A stretch of DNA of 16,950 nt from CANKHA01 sp034668825. GTDB lineage: Bacteria; Pseudomonadota; Alphaproteobacteria; Rhizobiales; Xanthobacteraceae. Position 1 is the stretch's first letter, and every line of letters starts with the position of its first letter. The stretch spans positions 1-16,950 of the forward strand of contig JAXDOR010000166.1 of NCBI GenBank assembly GCA_034668825.1, in the 5' to 3' direction. The notes below the pieces were generated by a model. It did not search any database, was not told the DNA's origin, and worked only from the letters and a program-made list of their open reading frames with translations. Shown here piece by piece: positions 1-6,596 of the stretch. The position numbers and the translations under genes are program-made.

Positions 1-2
1 AG

Positions 3-614
3 CAGCCACACCCGCAAATCTGGATCACCGGATCGAGCGACTACGACAACATCATGAAGGTGGCGAGCCGCGGCTATGTGTTTGCGACCTTCCTGCAGCC
101 GCATGACAAAGTGAAGCTGATGTTCGACGCCTACCGCTCGACCATGGCCGAGCACGGGCTACCAGGTGGAGCCGGGATGGCTTTCATGCCCCTGGTCTAC
201 ACCGCCAATTCCGAGGAAGAGGCGGAGAAGGGCGCCAAGGAACTCACCTGGTACATGCAGGCGAAGGTCGAGCCGCAATTCCGCAATCCGCCCGGCTATG
301 TCGGCGTGGACGTCAACGTGAAAGCGCTGCAAGGGGCCTATTCAGGCCGGACCGACGCGGTGCGCGCCAAAGGCATGGATTATCTGCGCGAGCAGGGCGT
401 GCTGATGTATGGAACGCCGGATTCCGTCGCCAAGCAGGTGAAGCGTTACTACGACCTCGTCGGCGGCTTCGATCACCTCTTGATGATGCAGCAGGCCGGC
501 TTCCTCGATCACAAGCGCACGGTGGACAGCATGACACTGTTCGCCAAGGAAGTTTATCCGCAGATCAAGGACCTGCCGCGCACGGTTGTGCCGAAAGCGA
601 AGGCCGTGGCCTGA
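3..614 (+). CDS. LLM-class flavin-dependent monooxygenase, C-terminal part (5' truncated)
   Basis: The reading frame is open from the window edge, so the start lies upstream and only about 203 C-terminal residues are visible. Text such as HPQIWITGSSDYDNI, the GTPDSVAKQVKRYYDLVGGFDHL segment near the end and KEVYPQIKDLP is typical of the C-terminal half of bacterial luciferase-like (TIM-barrel) FMNH2-dependent monooxygenases of about 350-400 residues. These cytoplasmic enzymes use reduced flavin supplied by a separate reductase to oxygenate a small organic substrate. The stop codon overlaps the ATG of the following hydrolase (TGATG), and a flavin reductase is third in the operon, which fits a two-component monooxygenase. 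The substrate cannot be deduced. The ATG at 54 is internal and is not the real start. Confidence 0.85.
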   Translation, partial: QPHPQIWITGSSDYDNIMKVASRGYVFATFLQPHDKVKLMFDAYRSTMAEHGLPGGAGMAFMPLVYTANSEEEAEKGAKELTWYMQAKVEPQFRNPPGYVGVDVNVKALQGAYSGRTDAVRAKGMDYLREQGVLMYGTPDSVAKQVKRYYDLVGGFDHLLMMQQAGFLDHKRTVDSMTLFAKEVYPQIKDLPRTVVPKAKAVA

Positions 615-1459
615 TGCGTGAGGGCAGTTTTCTTCTCGTCGACGGCATCCGCACGCATTACTTCGAAGCGGGTGTCGAGCATCGTGGAAAACGCCCAAGC
701 GTGCTGCTGTTGCATTCCGCCGAATACGGGGGCGCGGCGGAATTTTCCTGGGAATTCAATATATTAGCAGTGGCAGAACGCTTCCATGTGCTGGCCCCAG
801 ATCATCTCGGTTTCGGCCTCACCGACAAGATTTTCGACTTCAACAACCAGTTCCAGCGGCGCATCACCCATATCCGCCGCTTTCTCGAAATGACCAGCGC
901 GAGTCTTGTGCATGTGGTTGGCAGTTCGATGTCCGGGGGCATGAGTCTGATGGTGGCGGCGCGGAAAGAGCCGGACTGGCCGATCGCCAGCCTCGTGATC
1001 TGCTCGGGCGGCGGCGAGTCGCCGAACAACGACGCCCGCAAGGTCATCAACACCTACGACGGCACGCGCGAGCATATGCAGCGCATCCTCGAGGTCATGT
1101 TCATCGATCGCAAATGGTCGACCGACGATGCTTACGTCGACCGCCGCTGGGAAATGGCACTGGTGCCCGGCGCCTGGGAAGCCACCTCGGCGGCACGGTT
1201 CAAGGCGCCGTTTCGCGGCCCGAGCGACCGCAGCGAGCGCGACAACATCGATTACCGCGCCATTCGCTTGCCGAGCCTGATCATGGCAGGCAAGTTGGAC
1301 TCGTTGCGTAAGCCTGGATACACCGACGAATTCGTACCGCTCATGTCCAACGCTACGCTGCATATCTTCCAGCGCGCAGGGCACATGGGCAATATCGAAT
1401 GCTCAGCTGAGTTCAACGAACGCGTGCTCGCTTTTCTCGATCAGCAGGTTACGCCGTGA
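614..1459 (+). CDS. alpha/beta-fold hydrolase (meta-cleavage-hydrolase/MhpC-like)
   Basis: This 281-residue protein has the usual length and layout of an alpha/beta-fold hydrolase. The oxyanion region is near LLLHSAEYGG (31-40). The nucleophile elbow is GSSMSGG (103-109), making Ser105 the likely nucleophile. The acid is Asp229 in AGKLDSL, and the base is His257 in AGHMGN. The elbow has Ser where many relatives have Gly (GNSMGG), a conservative change. No signal peptide is visible, so it is cytoplasmic. Its ATG overlaps the stop of the upstream monooxygenase by one base, and its stop overlaps the GTG of the flavin reductase, implying translational coupling. It probably hydrolyses a C-C, ester or amide bond in the product of the monooxygenase, but this is inferred from position only. 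Confidence 0.85.
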   Translation: MREGSFLLVDGIRTHYFEAGVEHRGKRPSVLLLHSAEYGGAAEFSWEFNILAVAERFHVLAPDHLGFGLTDKIFDFNNQFQRRITHIRRFLEMTSASLVHVVGSSMSGGMSLMVAARKEPDWPIASLVICSGGGESPNNDARKVINTYDGTREHMQRILEVMFIDRKWSTDDAYVDRRWEMALVPGAWEATSAARFKAPFRGPSDRSERDNIDYRAIRLPSLIMAGKLDSLRKPGYTDEFVPLMSNATLHIFQRAGHMGNIECSAEFNERVLAFLDQQVTP

Positions 1460-1962
1460 CGGCTACGGACGACCAATTGCAGGACGCGTTCCGGATGGCG
1501 ATGCGGCGCGTTGCCAGCACGGTAACGATCGTCTCGGCACGAAGCGGTTCGGAACGCCATGGCACCACGGCCACCTCAGTGACTTCCATCAGCATGGAGC
1601 CTCCGTCAATTTTGATCTGCTTCAACAATGCAAGCCGCTTACATAGCTTGCTGAGCAAGGAAGACCGCTTTTGTGTGAACGTATTGCACACGGATAATTT
1701 TGAGACATCGAAGGTGTTCAGCAGTGCGATTACCGGTCCAGAACGCTTCGCGCATGGCGACTGGCAGGCCGGCGAATTCGACACGCCATATTTGGCAAAT
1801 GCCCAGGCAAATCTCTTCTGTCAGAAAGAAAAAGAAATCCCTTACGGCTCGCACACGATATTCATCGGGCGAGTGTTGGAGGTGCGGACGAGGGTTGATG
1901 TTTCCCCCTTACTTTACCGCGACGGCCTCTACGCGTCCTGCGCGGCGCTTCCATATCTGTAG
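1456..1962 (+). CDS. flavin reductase domain protein (reductase component of a two-component monooxygenase)
   Basis: The 168-residue product has the length and pattern of the HpaC/ActVB-type flavin reductase family. RRVASTVTIVSA begins the split-barrel domain at about 18-29, HGTTATSVTSISMEPPSILI (35-54) is the flavin-contact region, and GSHTIFIGRVLEV (131-143) is the conserved strand near the C terminus. Members reduce FMN or FAD with NAD(P)H and hand the free reduced flavin to an oxygenase. The start is GTG at 1456, within the GTGA overlap with the hydrolase stop (1457-1459). A later ATG would delete the first helix. Its place behind a luciferase-like monooxygenase supports a role as the FMNH2 supplier. 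The gene ends 9 bases from the stop of the convergent solute-binding protein gene. Confidence 0.88.
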   Translation: MTATDDQLQDAFRMAMRRVASTVTIVSARSGSERHGTTATSVTSISMEPPSILICFNNASRLHSLLSKEDRFCVNVLHTDNFETSKVFSSAITGPERFAHGDWQAGEFDTPYLANAQANLFCQKEKEIPYGSHTIFIGRVLEVRTRVDVSPLLYRDGLYASCAALPYL

Positions 1963-1971
1963 CGGTCCCCT

Positions 1972-3042
1972 CTACCGCGCCGGATTGAAAATGTCCCTAT
2001 AGAGCTTTGTCCATTTATCGCCCTCGTCGATGAGCTTTGGTACGTCTACGAATGTCAGTTCCGGCAGCGGCCCCATTCCTTCGCCCCGCGCCGGGACTTT
2101 CCGATTGGTGGGAATGCTCTGCAATGTTGCCAGAATTTGCTGGCCTTCCGGCGATAACAGATAGTCCATGAAAAGCACCGCGGCATAAGGGTGCGGAGCG
2201 TTTCGCATGATCCCGGCTCCGGTCGGCAGCGCGATCACCGGCGAAAGAAAAAGCGGCTCGACGGGAGCTCCTCTGGATTTATACTGGTCGATACGGTTGA
2301 CATAGGCCGTCAACGCAAGCGGCACCTCCCCGGAGACGACAAGCTGCGCCAGCAATGTGTGGCCTTTGCGCACCGACATGCCGTTGGTGCTGACGATGTC
2401 TCTGAATAATTTTTCGGTCTTTTGCCGGCCAAGCGTGTCTGCAGCCGTCATCAGCCAATTGGCATCGTCCGACTCGATCCCAAGCTTGCCCTTCCACTTC
2501 GGATCAAGCAGATCTTCGTATGTTTTTGGCGCATCAGCCGGCTTGATGATATTGGTATTGTAAGCAGCGACAAAGACGATCAAGCGCGTTGCGATCCATT
2601 GTCTGTGCGGCATGATCGCTTGCGGCAGGAGGTCGTCGAACACGGGAAGCCGCAATTCGCGGAGCAGATTCTCCCGTTTCAGCGCCTCCATCTCGGTTCC
2701 TGAAGTTTCCGCGACATCCACGTCGTAACGGCCCGCGCGGGCTTCCACGACGGCACGCCGCACGATGTTTTCGGAATCTCCACGCCAGTTTTGCAGCTTG
2801 ATTCCGTACTTTGCTTCAAAAGCCGTGCCGATCGCCGTTATTTCCTCCGGCGATAGGGAGGAATAAAGTGTGAGCGAGCCTTCCTTCTTGGCTCCTTCAA
2901 GAAGGCGCTGCGCGCGGTCAGTACCGGCATAGACGGCAATATCCGCCGACGGCGTCTGCGCGAGAGACTTCAATGGCAGACAAAGAAGAATAGCGAGAAA
3001 GTAGCCTTTCGCGCGCTTCGGCCATATTCCGGAAAATTTCAT
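1972..3042 (-). CDS. ABC transporter extracellular solute-binding protein (iron/spermidine-putrescine type)
   Basis: A 356-residue exported protein. The start is taken at 3042 because GGGGGA lies just upstream; the open frame also runs ten codons further, to 3072, without a comparable site. The N terminus MKFSGIWPKRAKGYFLAILL with following LPLKSLAQ is a Sec signal peptide, cleaved near Ala28. The mature part contains GAKKEGSLTLYSSLSPEE, AFEAKYGIKLQ, YDVDVAETSGTEME, YNTNIIKPADAPKTYEDLLDPKWKGKLG and a C-terminal YLLSPEGQ, all hallmarks of type 2 periplasmic binding proteins of the AfuA/PotD superfamily. The ligand could be ferric iron, a polyamine or an organic acid and is not readable from sequence. 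No permease or ATPase gene is next to it, so it is an orphan within this window. It faces the monooxygenase operon tail to tail. Confidence 0.88.
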   Translation of the reverse strand: MKFSGIWPKRAKGYFLAILLCLPLKSLAQTPSADIAVYAGTDRAQRLLEGAKKEGSLTLYSSLSPEEITAIGTAFEAKYGIKLQNWRGDSENIVRRAVVEARAGRYDVDVAETSGTEMEALKRENLLRELRLPVFDDLLPQAIMPHRQWIATRLIVFVAAYNTNIIKPADAPKTYEDLLDPKWKGKLGIESDDANWLMTAADTLGRQKTEKLFRDIVSTNGMSVRKGHTLLAQLVVSGEVPLALTAYVNRIDQYKSRGAPVEPLFLSPVIALPTGAGIMRNAPHPYAAVLFMDYLLSPEGQQILATLQSIPTNRKVPARGEGMGPLPELTFVDVPKLIDEGDKWTKLYRDIFNPAR

Positions 3043-3109
3043 ATTTCCCCCGTTCCGCCGCTCTCTCGTCACATGCTATCGGACGACGGAAGCACATTGT
3101 CGGAAGAAT

Positions 3110-3138
3110 ATTATATTCGGTGAGTTGAGAGAAGTCTG
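3110..3138 (-). promoter_or_regulatory. putative sigma-70-type promoter of the solute-binding protein gene
   Basis: On the minus strand a perfect TATAAT lies at 3115-3110, with CAGACT (GAC core of TTGACA) 17 bases upstream at 3138-3133. This would start transcription about 60 bases before the ATG at 3042. The -10 also sits inside an inverted repeat GAATAT-T-ATATTC (3106-3118), which could be an operator or simply AT-rich promoter DNA. The -35 is weak, so the assignment is tentative. Confidence 0.3.
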
Positions 3139-3174
3139 TGGCGGTTTGCGCGCTCTACGACGCTGTTATGCCAA

Positions 3175-3345
3175 TTAGTGTCCGAAATAGAAGAGATAGA
3201 CAACGGCAAAGAGGATAATCACTCCTGCCAGGCCAAAACCAAGGACGTAACGCACGTTATGCCCGGTGCTGCCCTGGCGAGCGCGGTCCTTCGATAAAGA
3301 AGGTTGTTCCGGGCGGGCCTTCACTTCCTCGCGTCGGACGTCCAT
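3175..3345 (-). CDS. 56-residue single-pass membrane protein, unknown function
   Basis: I read this from the minus strand. It starts ATG at 3345, ends TAA at 3175-3177, and has a ribosome-binding site GAGGA 6-10 bases ahead of the start. The product begins with a charged stretch (MDVRREEVKARPEQPSLSKD), has a Gly/His/Asn/Arg linker (GSTGHNVRYV), and then one hydrophobic helix from about residue 33 to 54 (VLGFGLAGVIILFAVVYLFY) ending in FGH. The charged part is probably cytoplasmic with the C terminus outside, following the positive-inside rule. A GGAAC-N17-CGTT promoter of the EcfG type lies about 110 bases upstream in the right orientation, suggesting general-stress control. Many rhizobial genomes carry short membrane proteins of this look, but I do not recognise a named family. 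It would be missed by a 60-codon cut-off. Confidence 0.75.
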   Translation of the reverse strand: MDVRREEVKARPEQPSLSKDRARQGSTGHNVRYVLGFGLAGVIILFAVVYLFYFGH

Positions 3346-3457
3346 GTCATCCTCATATGAAATGTGAACTGCTCTGCCGAGACAAAAACGGCCGACAACC
3401 TGCCGAAGATAAATATCCCGGCAAATGGCGGTCGCGTCGAAGACTGTACTGCAAACA

Positions 3458-3483
3458 AACGTCTCTGCCGCATCCTTAGTTCC
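3458..3483 (-). promoter_or_regulatory. EcfG-type (general stress response) promoter reading towards the 56-residue membrane protein gene
   Basis: On the minus strand GGAAC (3483-3479) is followed after exactly 17 bases by CGTT (3461-3458). The known consensus for the alphaproteobacterial general stress sigma factor EcfG is GGAAC-N16/17-CGTT. The promoter points to the small membrane protein gene starting at 3345 and predicts a leader of about 105 bases. A second GGAAC at 3489-3485 is too far from CGTT to be the functional -35. Confidence 0.65.
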
Positions 3484-3508
3484 GGTTCCGACTTCGGTGT
3501 GTCATCCG

Positions 3509-3533
3509 GGAACATGTCCGAGCACGCATCGTT
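3509..3533 (+). promoter_or_regulatory. EcfG-type (general stress response) promoter for the exported proline-rich protein
   Basis: GGAAC at 3509-3513 is followed after 16 bases by CGTT at 3530-3533, an exact match to the EcfG consensus. Transcription would be expected to begin around 3539-3541, which coincides with the ATG at 3541. It stands back to back with the minus-strand EcfG-type site at 3458-3483; the two -35 elements are only 25 bases apart. Confidence 0.65.
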
Positions 3534-3540
3534 AGATAAC

Positions 3541-3903
3541 ATGCGACCAGCAAGCGAAAAATGGGCGCGCGGCTTCGGAGGTGCAGCCTTTTTCTGTAGC
3601 GGAACGTTGCTGTTGGCTTCGCTACTGCCCGCCGCGGCGCAAGTTTCGCGCCCGGCAGCGCCTGCCGGCCAGACAGGGTGCGCGTCGTCACCCGGGTTGC
3701 CGAACGCTGCCCAGCAGGGCGGCCCTTCAACCGCTCAGCCAGCCGAGGATTTAAGCCAACGCTTGGCGCGTGCGGATGGCATTATCTGTCCTCCCGCCGA
3801 CGTCGATCCCGAGATGAAAGCGCCTACGCCGGATGCGGGAAATACGCCTGTCATCCCTCCACCCGGCAGTCCGGGCGGGGATCCGACCATCCGCCCGAAG
3901 TAA
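3541..3903 (+). CDS. small exported proline-rich protein, unknown function
   Basis: The frame is open from 3364, but the chosen start is the ATG at 3541. It gives a clean signal peptide: a short basic stretch (MRPASEKWARG), a hydrophobic core (FFCSGTLLLASLL) and a cleavage site near PAAAQ. It also lies at the expected transcription start of the EcfG-type promoter at 3509-3533. No Shine-Dalgarno motif precedes it, so it may be translated from a leaderless mRNA. The ATG at 3514 is an alternative that would fall inside the promoter spacer. The mature part of about 85 residues is rich in Pro, Ala and Gly. It ends with a segment LARADGIICPPADVDPEM and the tail PVIPPPGSPGGDPTIRPK, a pattern I recall from hypothetical proteins of Bradyrhizobium. 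Probable location is the periplasm; function unknown. Confidence 0.7.
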   Translation: MRPASEKWARGFGGAAFFCSGTLLLASLLPAAAQVSRPAAPAGQTGCASSPGLPNAAQQGGPSTAQPAEDLSQRLARADGIICPPADVDPEMKAPTPDAGNTPVIPPPGSPGGDPTIRPK

Positions 3904-3913
3904 GCGAGCTTGC

Positions 3914-5470
3914 TTATGGGGCTTTGGTATAAAAGGCTTTCATATCGGCGGTGAAGGCTTTCCGTGAGTCTTCAGCGATATAAAGCATGTGACCACCCGG
4001 ATAGAGGCGCAGCTGGACGCGATTCCCCTGGTCGGCACCCGGCAGATGATCAATCACATAGCGGCTCGCCATATAAGGCGTGACTAGATCGCTGTAGCCG
4101 TGCGCGATGATCAAACGGAATGATGGATTAAACGCCAGCAGGATGCGTAGGTCGTCGCCGACGCTCGGGTTCCCGCGGCCGCCTTCCCGCCACTCCCACT
4201 TGCCGCTGACATCACTCGACAGCAGGGTATAAGTGATCTCGGTTTTGAAGCCGAGTTGATCGCGTGCATAGCCAACAAACGCGCCGCCATAGGCGCGAGT
4301 GAATCCGTCCAGGACGGGATCGGGCCCGCGGGAGCCCCGCTGTTCCGGGAATGGATCGTCCGCGGCAATGCTGGCGTCGTAAATGCTGACGATGCCGTTG
4401 GCAGAACGCAGGTCTTTCCTATCTGCTTCACGTAAATAGCCGCGCGCTTTTGCGACGACCTCCTCTGAAATCCCGGTCATCCGCGCCACGCGCGCGTAAA
4501 AAGCGCGGGCTATTTCACCCTGCGGAGGCCGGCCGGCCAGCGTGGTCAGATACTCGGTCATCGCGAAGCGTTCCGCTTCAGCGACGGCTTCTTTGGTCAA
4601 CGCGTGATTGCGCTCGAGCTCGGCAGCGGCGAGCGACGGCAATTGCAGCGCCGCTCCGAGTGCAAAATTGTTTCCGCCGAACTGGAAGGCGCCCTCAAGC
4701 ATCGGCGACACCATGACGATGCCCGAAACCACAATGCCTTGGTCGCGCTGCAGGGCGCGAGCCACCTTGGCGGCGCGAAAGCCACCATAGCTCTCGCCGA
4801 GCAAATATTTTGGCGCCGCGCTGCGTCCGTTATTGGCAATATAAAGAGCGATGACCTTGGCGAAGAAATTCGCGTCTTTGTCCACGCCCCAAAAATCTTT
4901 TCCGCCATCGGATTTGGCCGGCCGACTCCAGCCGGTTCCAACGGGATCGATCATTACAATGTCGGTGAATTCCAACCAGGTCTGCGGATTGTCGCGAAGC
5001 TGCGCCTCGGCGCCGTCGTGGCTGTCCGCCTTGAACTGCAGGATCTTCGGACCAACCAAACCTAAATGCAGATAAGCGGATGCCGCGCCGGGCCCGCCAT
5101 TGAAGCCGAAGGTCACCGGTCGGCTCTCTGCATTCGAGGTCTTGGCGACATAGGCGGTGTAGAATACCGCTGCGATCCGTTCGCCGGATTGATCGTAAAG
5201 TGACAGCGTCCCGGCCGTCGCCGTATAGGCCAACTTGCCGCTGGCAACATCGATTGAGTGCTCAGTCACCGAATCGGACGGCAACAACCGCAGAACGCCC
5301 GGCCCTTGGTCGCGCTGTCCTTGCTGTTGCTGGCCTTGTTGTCCCTGCTGACGTGGCGGCGGACCACCGGCTCTGCCCGAGGGGGCTTGCGCAAAAGCGG
5401 CAGCAGGGAGTGCCGCGGTCAATGCCAGAGCTAACAGAAACCGGAAGATGCTCGCGCGGCTTGCACTCAT
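3914..5470 (-). CDS. S10 family serine carboxypeptidase-like exported peptidase
   Basis: A 518-residue protein with a Sec signal peptide (residues 1-28, ending AAAFAQ). A Gln/Gly-rich low-complexity linker at about 36-56 follows, then a peptidase S10 domain. Diagnostic motifs are FNGGPG (123-128, oxyanion region), GESYGG (225-230, nucleophile Ser227), HGYSDLVTP (457-465, catalytic Asp461) and YPGGHMLY (490-497, catalytic His494). All three catalytic residues are present, so it should be active, probably as a periplasmic carboxypeptidase that removes C-terminal residues from peptides. The bacterial S10 group may instead act as an acyl hydrolase or acyltransferase. The ATG at 5470 is preceded by GGAG with an 8-base gap. 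It converges with the exported proline-rich protein gene, leaving only 10 bases between the stops. Confidence 0.9.
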   Translation of the reverse strand: MSASRASIFRFLLALALTAALPAAAFAQAPSGRAGGPPPRQQGQQGQQQQGQRDQGPGVLRLLPSDSVTEHSIDVASGKLAYTATAGTLSLYDQSGERIAAVFYTAYVAKTSNAESRPVTFGFNGGPGAASAYLHLGLVGPKILQFKADSHDGAEAQLRDNPQTWLEFTDIVMIDPVGTGWSRPAKSDGGKDFWGVDKDANFFAKVIALYIANNGRSAAPKYLLGESYGGFRAAKVARALQRDQGIVVSGIVMVSPMLEGAFQFGGNNFALGAALQLPSLAAAELERNHALTKEAVAEAERFAMTEYLTTLAGRPPQGEIARAFYARVARMTGISEEVVAKARGYLREADRKDLRSANGIVSIYDASIAADDPFPEQRGSRGPDPVLDGFTRAYGGAFVGYARDQLGFKTEITYTLLSSDVSGKWEWREGGRGNPSVGDDLRILLAFNPSFRLIIAHGYSDLVTPYMASRYVIDHLPGADQGNRVQLRLYPGGHMLYIAEDSRKAFTADMKAFYTKAP

Positions 5471-5506
5471 ATTGCTGTCTCCATGCTGCCGCGCAGCTCA
5501 ACAGAA

Positions 5507-5713
5507 TTATCCAAGATCTATGTTACCTTCGACGTCAAAACTAAGGCTAACCCCGCTGACTATAATAGTCGCCTTTGCACGTAACGATTCATTGCCCTTG
5601 AGACGGCCTGTGGCGACGCCATCGCGCACCGCTTTCTCGATCTCCCGCTGCGCGGTGATGCCTACTTTTTTGAGAAATTTCCGCACCGTCGTATTGAGCA
5701 ATTCCTCGTTCAT
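5507..5713 (-). CDS. DUF6494-type small protein, copy 1
   Basis: The 68-residue protein begins MNEELLNTTVRKFLKKVG and contains QREIEKAVRDGVATGRLKGN, followed by a short beta-rich C terminus ending NIDLG. The start at 5713 is chosen over an in-frame ATG eight codons upstream because TAGGAG lies directly ahead of it and family members I recall begin MNEE. There is no signal peptide or membrane helix, so it is a soluble cytoplasmic protein. I assign it to DUF6494 from memory; no biochemical role is known to me. A paralogue of identical length is encoded at 11633-11839, with 27 of 68 positions identical by my ungapped alignment. It is divergent from the GlcG/HbpS-like gene, with a palindrome in the shared upstream region. 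Confidence 0.8.
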   Translation of the reverse strand: MNEELLNTTVRKFLKKVGITAQREIEKAVRDGVATGRLKGNESLRAKATIIVSGVSLSFDVEGNIDLG

Positions 5714-5757
5714 GATGTTTCTCCTACTTGCCGACATTTCACCACCCAGCCTATTCT

Positions 5758-5771
5758 ATTTTGGCCAAAAT
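5758..5771. promoter_or_regulatory. perfect 14-bp palindrome, candidate operator between divergent genes
   Basis: ATTTTGGCCAAAAT is its own reverse complement and lies 44 bases upstream of the DUF6494 gene start (5713) and 71 bases upstream of the GlcG/HbpS-like start (5843). A second symmetrical element GCCA-AAA-TGGC (5764-5774) overlaps it. Such symmetry in a divergent promoter region suits a dimeric regulator. No regulator gene is adjacent, and I do not recognise the motif. Confidence 0.35.
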
Positions 5772-5776
5772 GGCTT

Positions 5777-5807
5777 TTGAATAAACATGCGCTGCGGGTG
5801 TTAAAAT
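5777..5807 (+). promoter_or_regulatory. putative sigma-70-type promoter of the GlcG/HbpS-like gene
   Basis: TTGAAT (5777-5782) and TAAAAT (5802-5807) are separated by 19 bases; with TTAAAA the spacer is 18. This matches four of six and five of six consensus positions and would start transcription about 30 bases before the ATG at 5843. The candidate operator palindrome ends just upstream of the -35. Confidence 0.35.
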
Positions 5808-5842
5808 CGTAATCAGCGCAAAAAAATCCGGGAGGAATTTAC

Positions 5843-6367
5843 ATGCGTAATCAGCTCTTAGTGGCTTGGATGATGGGCGCGGCGCTACTGCTTGGCGTCG
5901 AGACAGGGGCGCAAACGACACCGCCTGCGGCCGCGCCGACGGCCGCTGCACCGGCGGCGCCACCGCCGCTCTATGGTACGCCCATCACCGCAGACCAGGC
6001 CAAGGCTGCGGCTACGGCCGCGATTGCCGAGGCCAAAAAGAATAATTGGTTCTATGCCGTCGCCGTGGTCGAACCCTCAGGTGACCTGGTCTATTTCGAG
6101 CGCATGGACAACACCCAATATGCTTCGGCCAAGATTGCCCAGGTCCGCGCCCGTTCGGCGGCCTTGTTCCGTCGTGCGACGAAGGCATTCGCCGATCGCG
6201 TCTCCCAAAACGATTTAAGCGTCTTTGCGCTGGCCGACGCGAATTGGTCCGAGGGGGGCCTGCCGATCATTGTTAACGGCAAGCTTATCGGTGCCATCGG
6301 CGCATCCGGCGGCACCCAACCCCAGGATGGACAAGTAGCCAAAGCGGGTGCGGACGCGGTGAAGTAG
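5843..6367 (+). CDS. exported GlcG/HbpS-family (DUF336-type) protein
   Basis: A 174-residue protein starting after a strong GGGAGGA ribosome-binding site. Residues 1-23 form a signal peptide (hydrophobic core LLVAWMMGAALLLG, cleavage near TGAQ). An Ala/Pro-rich linker follows (27-43), and then a GlcG/HbpS domain from about 47 to the end. Matches include ITADQAKAAATAAIAEA, YAVAVVEPSGDLVYFERMDNT, FADRV and the conserved GGLPIIVNGKLIGAIGASGG. Family members form octamers and in some cases bind haem (HbpS) or small organic ligands. A periplasmic role is indicated here. The neighbouring ergothioneine and aromatic-degradation genes run in the same direction, but a 229-base gap separates it from egtB, so joint function is uncertain. 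Confidence 0.85.
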   Translation: MRNQLLVAWMMGAALLLGVETGAQTTPPAAAPTAAAPAAPPPLYGTPITADQAKAAATAAIAEAKKNNWFYAVAVVEPSGDLVYFERMDNTQYASAKIAQVRARSAALFRRATKAFADRVSQNDLSVFALADANWSEGGLPIIVNGKLIGAIGASGGTQPQDGQVAKAGADAVK

Positions 6368-6596
6368 GAACTGAAAAACACTTACGTCGGAGTTGCTATA
6401 TCGCTCCTGGCCGGTTCTAAACTCGGCTGTGACGCAGCTTTGGCGTTAATCACATCGCTGTTATTGAGCTTTTCCGTTCAATCCCTACGTCCTGGTTCTG
6501 CTAGGGATGGGCGCCGGGCGGGGTCCTCCCTGGAACCATCGAACGGCTCGATGATTAACTCTTTGACCATCCGCATGTTTTTCCGGCGAGGCACCT

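Noticed and set aside
764..1384. Minus-strand open frame (206 codons) opposite the alpha/beta hydrolase
   Set aside because: The plus-strand hydrolase has an intact catalytic triad; the antisense frame has no recognisable motif and arises from codon bias.
3364..3540. Longer 5' part of the exported proline-rich protein frame
   Set aside because: It would bury the signal peptide behind 59 charged residues and would be read through both EcfG-type promoters; the start at 3541 fits the promoter and the signal peptide.
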